DNA of 21,837 nt. Source: a virus. The stretch is from positions 1 to 21,837 of the IMG/VR virus record IMGVR_UViG_3300036715_000539; one strand, 5' to 3'. The position numbers and the translations under genes were made by a program. The notes under the pieces were generated by a model. It saw only the letters and a list, made by a program, of their open reading frames with translations. It had not been told where the DNA came from and did not search any database. Shown here piece after piece: positions 5,329 through 10,800 of this stretch (position 1 is the stretch's first letter; the number at the start of each line of letters is the position of its first letter).

Positions 5329-5940
5329 TTATGCTTGCACGGGGGCCAGCCAGCGGTTCTTCACTGCGTAACGCACAAAGTCTCCGGTACTGGCGCCGGC
5401 CAGTACCGCCCCCGTGGCTGCGCCGCCAGCGGCTGCCAGCGCAGCTTGTACGGCCTGCCAGCACTGCACCGTATACGGCACGCGCACCTTGCACAGCACC
5501 GGGCCAAGGGCCAAGCGCTTGGCGGCCAGCTCCGTAGGCACGTTGCCCAGGCTGGCCGCGCGGGCCAGCACGTTCTTGGCGGCGGAAACCTGCTGCCCAG
5601 CCACCACAACAGCCACGGGCAGCACAGGGGTAGCAGGGGCGCCGGCCACAGTAGCAGGCGCTGCGGGCTGTGCGGCAGCTTGGTCCTGCAGTACCAAGGC
5701 CATAGCTGCCAAGGGGCCCGCGCTGGCCTTTGGCGCGGCGGGCTGGGCGGGCTGGGCGGGCTGGGCGGGCTGGGCGGGCTGGGCAGCCAGGGCTGCAATT
5801 TCCGCAGCGCGCTGCTCGTCGGACTCGTACCCGGCTTGCGCTTCGGCTTGCTTGGGCAGCTTGGCGGCTGCCTTAGTGCCCGTGCCCTTGGTGGCTGCGG
5901 GCTTGGTTTGCTGAGTGCGTGTAGTGGTGGTCTTGCTCAT
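5329..5940 (-). CDS. Ala/Pro-rich hypothetical protein with AQP repeats (203 aa)
   Basis: 203 residues. The N-terminus (MSKTTTTRTQQTKPAATKGT) is basic and Thr/Lys-rich. A charged helix (about 38-52) precedes a run of (A)QP repeats at about 53-68, encoded by a 9-bp tandem repeat, then a long Ala/Val/Pro-rich linker. The last ~80 residues (from AAKNVLARAASLGNVPTELA) look folded and end GDFVRYAVKNRWLAPVQA. Much of the protein is probably disordered. Family and role unknown; the basic tail could bind DNA. It heads the leftward block 5940-4805. The ATG at 5940 has only a weak GTGAG upstream. Confidence 0.75.
   Translation of the reverse strand: MSKTTTTRTQQTKPAATKGTGTKAAAKLPKQAEAQAGYESDEQRAAEIAALAAQPAQPAQPAQPAQPAAPKASAGPLAAMALVLQDQAAAQPAAPATVAGAPATPVLPVAVVVAGQQVSAAKNVLARAASLGNVPTELAAKRLALGPVLCKVRVPYTVQCWQAVQAALAAAGGAATGAVLAGASTGDFVRYAVKNRWLAPVQA
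5740..5784 (-). repeat. 9-bp tandem repeat (GGGCTGGGC), five copies, in frame
   Basis: Five exact head-to-tail copies of GGGCTGGGC on the plus strand (GCCCAGCCC on the coding strand) encode the AQP repeats. Such a run can change copy number in 9-bp steps without breaking the frame. Confidence 0.9.
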
Positions 5941-6051
5941 GGTTTGCTCACTTGCCGGTACTAGGCCCCGGCTTGGCGTGCTGCGATGCGCAACATGCCT
6001 ATAGGTTAGGTGTTGGGGCCTAGTGGCGGGGGCGGTAAAGTGTTAATAAAT

Positions 6052-6075
6052 GTAACTGGCGTAACAAGGTGTAAC
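6052..6075 (+). repeat. Three GTAAC boxes
   Basis: GTAAC at 6052, 6061 and 6071 (spacing 9 and 10), the same box as in the 4152-4373 arrays. On the minus strand they overlap a possible leftward promoter (TTGTTA, 17 bases, AACACT), so they may be operators for the leftward small-gene block. Confidence 0.55.
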
Positions 6076-6144
6076 AGGCTAGCGCCTTGGTAGCACGCCG
6101 CTAATATATCTGGAGGTCGCAGTCGGCCCGAGCCTCGGGTCCCA

Positions 6145-6158
6145 TACTCGGCTCGTGG
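6145..6158. repeat. Right arm of long-range inverted repeat (partner at 4617-4630)
   Basis: TACTCGGCTCGTGG is the exact reverse complement of 4617-4630. It lies in the non-coding region upstream of the leftward block. Confidence 0.6.
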
Positions 6159-6232
6159 GACTAGGCCGAATCCGCCCAGAGCGAAGCGGGGGCTAGCGGC
6201 AGTGTCTGTCCCGAGCACCACGTTCCTGGTTC

Positions 6233-6298
6233 CGAGCACTTAGACCTGAGAACTGCTTGTCGGTACGAGCACTTAGACCTGAGAACTGCTTGTCTGTA
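6233..6298 (+). repeat. 33-bp tandem direct repeat, two copies
   Basis: Copies at 6233-6265 and 6266-6298 differ only at one base (29 identical bases, then GGTA or TGTA). Each contains GAGCACTTAGACCTGAGAAC. A partial CCGAGCAC occurs just upstream at about 6213. The inverse of this repeat is found in degenerate form at 4491-4569. Confidence 0.9.
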
Positions 6299-6377
6299 CC
6301 GGGGCGCTACTCTAGATTTTCGACTCTCAAATTTTCCAGAATTTTATTTTCAAAATCAGATTCTTGTTCTCCGCCCC

Positions 6378-6428
6378 TTGCGCGGCACCCCCCGCCCGCC
6401 GTACACTGGCGCTGGGGTAGTGTCCCCA
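6378..6428 (+). promoter_or_regulatory. Predicted rightward promoter of the structural block, with start-site dyad
   Basis: TTGCGC (6378-6383), 18 bases, TACACT (6402-6407). An AT-rich stretch lies 20-65 bases upstream of the -35 box, as for an UP element. TGGGG-TAGTGT-CCCCA (6413-6428) forms a dyad at the expected start, and AAAGGAG follows before the first gene. Confidence 0.6.
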
Positions 6429-6441
6429 AAGGAGCCTAGTC

Positions 6442-6660
6442 ATGCGAACACGCAAGGGGTGCGAGATGCACCAGTGCTGCCCCGCCGAGTGGCGCCGCAC
6501 GCCGGAGCTTACCGGCAGCTACGAGCTGGACGCGGTAATCGCCCGGAACTCCAATCGCGACATCCCTGCTCGCTTGGAGTACTACCTGGACCAATCCACC
6601 AACAACTACAGTCCGCGTACTGCGTACAATGGATATCACAACTACTCAGGAGATTCTTGA
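6442..6660 (+). CDS. Small hypothetical protein, first gene of structural block (72 aa)
   Basis: 72 residues, starting MRTRKGCEMHQCCPAEWRRT. The ATG at 6442 has AAAGGAG 8 bases upstream and comes 35 bases after the predicted -10 box. The Cys/His-rich N-terminus (C7, H10, C12, C13) might bind a metal, but the spacing is not diagnostic. The C-terminus is Tyr/Asn-rich (STNNYSPRTAYNGYHNYSGDS, residues 52-72). Family not recognised. The stop is 2 bases before the next start. Confidence 0.75.
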   Translation: MRTRKGCEMHQCCPAEWRRTPELTGSYELDAVIARNSNRDIPARLEYYLDQSTNNYSPRTAYNGYHNYSGDS

Positions 6661-6662
6661 TC

Positions 6663-6851
6663 ATGGATGCAGCAACTCTTACCGCAGTGTACGACCACTA
6701 CTTCCAGGACACGCACGTCGCCGGCCTGTGGGCGGTGTACGAGCTTGGCGTGGAAGCGGGCCGCCAAGCACAGGCGCAGGGCACCCCCACGGACCCCGCC
6801 CCAGTAGACGCAGGCACCCCCACTGAAGATGCCCCCGCTGCCCGACCGTAA
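6663..6851 (+). CDS. Small hypothetical protein before small terminase (62 aa)
   Basis: 62 residues from the ATG at 6663 (CAGGAG 10 bases upstream): MDAATLTAVYDHYFQDTHVA, an Ala/Gly helix, then a Pro/Thr/Asp-rich tail (GTPTDPAPVDAGTPTEDAP). The frame is open further upstream but only this start has a ribosome binding site. It overlaps the small terminase gene by 23 bases, so the two are translationally coupled. Role unknown. Confidence 0.7.
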   Translation: MDAATLTAVYDHYFQDTHVAGLWAVYELGVEAGRQAQAQGTPTDPAPVDAGTPTEDAPAARP

Positions 6852-7521
6852 CCAGGACTGGGCCTGGGCGCAGCTCCAGTACGAGACCACTGGGCGCGCC
6901 CAGGTGGACATTGCCAACGACATTGGCGTAAGCCCCACGATGCTTATCAGCAAGGCCAGCCGCCAGGGCTGGACTCGCCGTGGTGAGATCACAGTCCTGA
7001 ACAAGGTAGCTGAGATCGCGGCTGAGCGAGAGGAGAAGGTGCGGCTCAAGCAGGCGCAGCAGCTGGAGGTGATAGAGCGCGTCAACGTGGAGATGCAGGC
7101 TCGCAAGCTGATGGAGCACCGCAAGGACATCCAGCGGGTGCGCAAGCTGTGCATGCGCCTGTTCGACGAGCTGGAGCAGGCCACCGAGAACGTGCAGCCC
7201 CTGTCTGAGCTTGGAGAAATGCTACGCGACGAGAACGAACGTGGCGTCGACAAGCTGAACGACATGTACCAGCAGATCATCAGCATGCCGGAGCGGTCCA
7301 AGACGCTCAAGTCCTTGACCGAGGCGCTGAAGACCATGATTGCCCTCGAGCGCCAAGCGTTTGGTATTCAGGGCGCGCTGGAGGACCCCGAGAAGCCCTC
7401 CACCCCCGAGCAAGCCGTGGAGGGTATGGACGTCATTCTCAGCAAGTTTGCCACGGTACTGAGCCGCACTGCAGCACAGGTGGCGCCCAAGCAGATGGGT
7501 CCGGTGGTGGAGAACCAGTGA
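6829..7521 (+). CDS. Terminase small subunit
   Basis: 230 residues. The N-terminus (about 15-50) is a helix-turn-helix: YETTGRAQVDIANDIGVSPT followed by SKASRQGWTRRG, typical of terminase small subunits that recognise the packaging site. A long charged helical region (60-180) follows, likely for oligomerisation, and a Gln/Val-rich tail. It lies directly upstream of the large terminase, the usual order. The protein binds phage DNA concatemers and hands them to the large subunit. The start at 6829 is inside the preceding gene and has only a weak ribosome site, consistent with coupling. Confidence 0.85.
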   Translation: MPPLPDRNQDWAWAQLQYETTGRAQVDIANDIGVSPTMLISKASRQGWTRRGEITVLNKVAEIAAEREEKVRLKQAQQLEVIERVNVEMQARKLMEHRKDIQRVRKLCMRLFDELEQATENVQPLSELGEMLRDENERGVDKLNDMYQQIISMPERSKTLKSLTEALKTMIALERQAFGIQGALEDPEKPSTPEQAVEGMDVILSKFATVLSRTAAQVAPKQMGPVVENQ

Positions 7522-7598
7522 CTAAGCCCCGCATCCGCAAGCCTGCGCATCCCCACCAGTACCGCGAGTACGAAGGAACTGAGAATGCAGCTACCTAG
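7518..7598 (+). CDS. Possible 26-residue coupled ORF between small and large terminase
   Basis: GTG at 7518 with GGAG 6 bases upstream begins a short frame (MTKPRIRKPAHPHQYREYEG plus TENAAT) ending at 7598. It overlaps the small terminase stop and the large terminase start. The strongly basic peptide may be a leader whose translation couples the two terminase genes, or simply a spacer. No homology is known to me. Confidence 0.3.
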   Translation: MTKPRIRKPAHPHQYREYEGTENAAT

Positions 7599-10167
7599 CG
7601 AGATCAAGCAGGGGCTGATGTCTGCGCCATTCGAGAGCGTGGCGGAGCTGTGGCACATTCTCGAACTCGAGTACGGCGAGGCCGTAAAGCCCTGGCTCGC
7701 GCAGCACGACCGCTACTACCTGCTAGTGCGAGTACTCCACCGCCTGGACGTGGTACACCCCTGGCTTTACGCTCGGTGCCGAGAAGTTGAGCAAGACCCC
7801 GACGGGTTCCTGGACCTGTGGGCACGCGAGCATTACAAGGCTCTGGACCTGGACACTCCAGTGCCCACCCCCACTGGATGGAAGAAGCACGGGGACCTAG
7901 CCCCGGGTGACTGGGTATACGGGGCCGACGGAGCACCTACAAAGGTGGTTGCAACAACCCCTGTATTCACTGATGCAGAGTGCTTCAAGGTCTACTTTGA
8001 CGACGGAGCAGAGATTGTATGCAGCAAGCAGCATCTCTGGACAGTGGAAGTGAAAGATAGGCGCAGAATCTCGGGGTCGGAGAAACAGCGAGGCTGGATC
8101 ACTAGAACGGTAGACACCGAACAGCTTCAGCGCATGCAGGGCGTCTGCCGGATTAGGGTCGCCCCTGCGTTGCTGAATGCCGAGCACATGTTACCGGTGG
8201 CACCGTATACGCTCGGAGCATGGCTGGGAGACGGGGACAACAGCGGAGGAGTGGTGACCTGCGGAGACCCAGAAGTCTTTGAAAACATTCGGCTTGACGG
8301 GTACTCACATAAAGACGACCGACCAGATAAATCCTGTCAACACCACACTATCTACGGACTGGGCGCTATCCTGCATGATATGGGATTGCTGCACAACAAG
8401 CACATTCCCCAAGAGTATCATATTGCGAGTATCAATCAGCGTCGTGCCCTTCTTCAGGGTCTTATGGACACTGACGGGCACTGCAGTGTTCGGAGCACTT
8501 GCACCTTCGTCAACAAGCACGAGCCGCTGGCAGACTCTGTGTTTGAACTTGCAGTAGGGCTAGGGCTGCGCCCTACAAAGAATCATTTCGACTATGATCA
8601 CGGACGCGTGTACCACATCACGTTTACTGGGCGTAGGGTTGACGAGCCATTTCGCATTCCGCGTAAGCTGCTTCGTTGTAGGGACGATGGAAAAATTCGC
8701 AGTACCTACCGGCAAGTCTGGGGCGTCGTACCCGTGCCGACGGTGCCCGTATCGTGCATTCAGGTAGAAGCTAATGACGGGCTGTACTTGGCGGGTAGGC
8801 ATGCAGTCACTACGCACAATTCTACCATCATTACGTTTGCTGGCATCGTGCAGAAGGTGATCAACGATCCGGAAATTACGATCGGCATCTTCAGTCATAC
8901 AAAGCCCATCGCTAAGGCGTTCCTCCGGCAGATTCAGAAAGAGTTTGAGAACAATCAGGACCTACGTGCGCTGTTCCCAGGGCTGTTTTGGGAGAACCCG
9001 GACCGGGAAGCTCCGTCCTGGAGCTTGGACAACGGCATCACGGTGAACCGCAAGTCTAACCCCAAGGAAAACACCGTGGAGGCTCATGGGCTGGTGGACG
9101 GGCAGCCTACGTCCAAGCACTTTGGACTCCTGGTGTACGACGACGTGGTTACCCGTGAGTCTGTGTCCACACCTGAGCAGATCCAGAAGACCACGGAGGC
9201 CTGGGAGCTTAGCGACAACCTGGGCAGCATTGGCTGCCCCAAGTGGCACATCGGTACGCGGTACTCATACGCGGACACCTACGAATCTATAATGAAGCGC
9301 CACGCAGTCAAGGTGCGGACCTACCCCGCCACGGACGACGGAACGATAACCGGCAAGCCTGTGCTGTTCCCCCAGACCGTGTGGGACGAGAAGGTGCGCG
9401 CCCAGGGAGAGGCCACCATATCCTGCCAGATGCTGCAGAATCCGCTGGCCGGCCAGCAGAAGATGTTCAACGTAGAGGACCTCATGGTGTACGAAGTACG
9501 CCCCGAGGTGTTGAACGTCTACATCATGGTTGACCCCGCTCGCAGTAAGAAGAAGGGCAGTGCCAAGACCGCTATCGCAGTCATCGGGATCGACTACGCA
9601 CGGAACAAGTATCTGCTGGATGGGTTCAACCACAAGATGGATCTGCGTGAGCGCTGGGTACGCACCGCGCAGATGTACCACCGCTGGAAGCGCGCCCCAG
9701 GTGTACAGAATATATTTGTGGGGTATGAGTCCTTCGGTGCGCAGGCAGACCTCGACTACTTCGAGGAGCAGATGCAGAAGCCCACCGAGGGCGGACACTT
9801 CCCCATTGTGGAATTGGAGTGGCCGCGTGATGGCGAGGGCAGCAAGGTGGACCGCGTGCAGCGGCTTGGTCCTGACTTCCGAGCGCACAAGTTCTACCTT
9901 CCGTACGACACGGACCCCAAGAACCTGACCAAGCTCCAGCGCACCATGGAGAACACGGGCTACCGGCACCGCATAGCTATACCGATCAAACGCAAGTCTG
10001 AGACTGGAGAGATGTACGACCTGTCCAAAGACCTGCGCATGCAGGTGCACTTCTTCCCCTTCGGGGGAACGGTGGACTTGATAGATGCAACGTCTCGCAT
10101 CTACGACATGGAGCCCAAGGCCCCCAGCTTTGCGGAGCCTTCCTACCTAGAACCTGACTACACGTAA
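7585..10167 (+). CDS. terL: Terminase large subunit (ATPase and nuclease), interrupted by an intein
   Basis: 860-residue precursor: extein 1-85 and 413-860 (533 residues after splicing, the usual large terminase size) with a 327-residue intein at 86-412. The ATG at 7585 has GAAGGA 8 bases upstream. ATPase motifs: a deviant Walker A AREHYK/ST split exactly by the intein, Walker B LLVYDD at 515-520, and a coupling motif IGTRY at 556-560. Nuclease: MVDPA with D650, a GYESFG strand, and a VDRVQRLGPDF motif typical of RNase H-fold terminase nucleases. The protein pumps DNA through the portal into the prohead and cuts the concatemer. Without splicing the P-loop cannot form, so packaging should depend on intein removal. 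Confidence 0.95.
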   Translation: MQLPSEIKQGLMSAPFESVAELWHILELEYGEAVKPWLAQHDRYYLLVRVLHRLDVVHPWLYARCREVEQDPDGFLDLWAREHYKALDLDTPVPTPTGWKKHGDLAPGDWVYGADGAPTKVVATTPVFTDAECFKVYFDDGAEIVCSKQHLWTVEVKDRRRISGSEKQRGWITRTVDTEQLQRMQGVCRIRVAPALLNAEHMLPVAPYTLGAWLGDGDNSGGVVTCGDPEVFENIRLDGYSHKDDRPDKSCQHHTIYGLGAILHDMGLLHNKHIPQEYHIASINQRRALLQGLMDTDGHCSVRSTCTFVNKHEPLADSVFELAVGLGLRPTKNHFDYDHGRVYHITFTGRRVDEPFRIPRKLLRCRDDGKIRSTYRQVWGVVPVPTVPVSCIQVEANDGLYLAGRHAVTTHNSTIITFAGIVQKVINDPEITIGIFSHTKPIAKAFLRQIQKEFENNQDLRALFPGLFWENPDREAPSWSLDNGITVNRKSNPKENTVEAHGLVDGQPTSKHFGLLVYDDVVTRESVSTPEQIQKTTEAWELSDNLGSIGCPKWHIGTRYSYADTYESIMKRHAVKVRTYPATDDGTITGKPVLFPQTVWDEKVRAQGEATISCQMLQNPLAGQQKMFNVEDLMVYEVRPEVLNVYIMVDPARSKKKGSAKTAIAVIGIDYARNKYLLDGFNHKMDLRERWVRTAQMYHRWKRAPGVQNIFVGYESFGAQADLDYFEEQMQKPTEGGHFPIVELEWPRDGEGSKVDRVQRLGPDFRAHKFYLPYDTDPKNLTKLQRTMENTGYRHRIAIPIKRKSETGEMYDLSKDLRMQVHFFPFGGTVDLIDATSRIYDMEPKAPSFAEPSYLEPDYT
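7840..8820 (+). mobile_element. Class 3-type intein with LAGLIDADG (DOD) homing endonuclease in terL
   Basis: Precursor residues 86-412. Block A starts ALDLDTPVPTPTGW with Ala, not Cys or Ser, at position 1. Block B has H150 and W152 (CSKQHLW), block F has C391 (VPVSCIQV), and block G has T410-H411-N412 followed by Ser. That is the Trp-Cys-Thr set of class 3 inteins, in which the block F Cys is the branching nucleophile. Endonuclease motifs: GAWLGDGD (block C) and LLQGLMDTDGHC (block E), each with its acidic residues. The element sits at Lys-Ser of the terminase P-loop. Its codons look more AT-rich than the flanks, in keeping with later acquisition. Confidence 0.92.
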
Positions 10168-10178
10168 GGAGAAACGAA

Positions 10179-10469
10179 ATGCGGATTCCTAAGGACAAAG
10201 TTCTTCATCTTTCAGTTGGCGCAGCAGTGGCAGTATTCTCAGCTGCGGTGTACTCTGCGCTGCATGTGGCGTTCGGCTACCCGCTGGCGGGGCTGCCGGG
10301 GGCGGTGGCAATCGCTGGCGTGGTGGCAGGTGCCACTAAGGAGGCCACAGACTGGCTGGATAACCGCACCAACCCTGGCATGCACGTTGTGGAGGCGCTG
10401 GATGTCCTTGCCACCGCCGCGCCTGGGCTGGTGGCCGCTGTGCTGCTGCTGCACTGGGCACGTCTGTAG
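10179..10469 (+). CDS. Small membrane protein (96 aa), YfiM/DUF2279-like
   Basis: 96 residues; ATG at 10179 with AAGGAG 8 bases upstream. It starts MRIPKDKVLHLSVGAAVAVF and has hydrophobic segments at about 10-28, 37-52 and 76-94. The KDKxxH start and the GVVAGATKEATDWLDNR motif followed by a second conserved-looking stretch (NPGMHVVEALDVLAT) recall the YfiM/DUF2279 type of small membrane proteins found in phages and enterobacteria; this is from memory. A holin or accessory lysis role is possible but unproven. It follows terL after 11 bases. Confidence 0.75.
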   Translation: MRIPKDKVLHLSVGAAVAVFSAAVYSALHVAFGYPLAGLPGAVAIAGVVAGATKEATDWLDNRTNPGMHVVEALDVLATAAPGLVAAVLLLHWARL

Positions 10470-10481
10470 TAGTGGACTAAC

Positions 10482-10510
10482 TTGCTAACGGCCCGCACAG
10501 GGCCTACACT
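10482..10510 (+). promoter_or_regulatory. Predicted internal promoter before the spike genes
   Basis: TTGCTA (10482-10487), 17 bases, TACACT (10505-10510). A dyad GGCCC-GCACA-GGGCC (10490-10504) fills the spacer. The next gene's ATG is at 10518, about where transcription should begin, so its mRNA would be leaderless or nearly so. This suggests a separate late promoter for the spike and lysis genes. Confidence 0.55.
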
Positions 10511-10517
10511 ACGGGGC

Positions 10518-10796
10518 ATGGCAAATCCTGACCCCAACAACCTCGGTCATCGCGTAACAGCCAGGAATACCAACTGGTTAGACATGTGCACTCGTGCGTG
10601 GGGTAGCGAATTCTACGCTCCCGACCACGGCGTGTACGAGTTCAGCAATGGAGTGAAGAAAGACAGCACCGACAAGTATCTCACCGGCATCTACGGGGTG
10701 CGCGGTGAGAACTACATTATGGTCGCTGATAACTATCCAGACATGCGAACAGCCCTCGACACCGAGGGGCCGGTAGACATCTTGATCTCGGAGTAA
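10518..10796 (+). CDS. Hypothetical protein upstream of tail spike (92 aa)
   Basis: 92 residues from the ATG at 10518 (MANPDPNNLGHRVTARNTNW); the frame opens at a TTG at 10482, but that codon lies inside the predicted promoter -35 box. No Shine-Dalgarno is present, only GGGG. The protein is soluble, with an aromatic-rich middle (EFYAPDHGVYEFSNG) and an acidic end. Family not recognised. It is 4 bases before the spike gene and may be a spike-associated or tail protein. Confidence 0.7.
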   Translation: MANPDPNNLGHRVTARNTNWLDMCTRAWGSEFYAPDHGVYEFSNGVKKDSTDKYLTGIYGVRGENYIMVADNYPDMRTALDTEGPVDILISE

Positions 10797-10800
10797 TGCA

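Larger units (their letters stand above)
5941..6441. other. Gene-free control region upstream of divergent blocks
   Basis: No supported gene over 501 bases. It contains, in order: a CTAACCTA-type motif (inverse at 6003-6010), three GTAAC boxes (6052-6075), a short dyad CCGAG-CCT-CGG near 6130, the right arm of the long inverted repeat (6145-6158), two 33-bp tandem repeats (6233-6298), an AT-rich stretch with recurring ATTTTC near 6315-6360, and the rightward promoter at 6378-6407. Leftward transcription of the 5940 gene and rightward transcription of the structural block must both start here. Confidence 0.65.

Noticed and set aside
5320-5964. A 214-codon plus-strand Gly/Leu-rich frame
   Set aside because: Antisense of the Ala/Pro-rich 203-residue gene; the low-complexity Gly-Leu repeat is the complement of the AQP repeat DNA.
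6006-6239. A 77-codon minus-strand frame upstream of the 203-residue gene
   Set aside because: It spans GTAAC boxes, the inverted repeat arm and repeat DNA, has no ribosome binding site, and its composition is not protein-like. Treated as control DNA.
9265-10050. A 261-codon minus-strand frame within terL
   Set aside because: Shadow of the nuclease part of terL; no ribosome site and unlike any family.
10179-10469. Calling the 96-residue membrane protein the holin
   Set aside because: It lies far from the endolysin and resembles YfiM-type proteins; the 88-residue protein adjacent to the endolysin is the better candidate.
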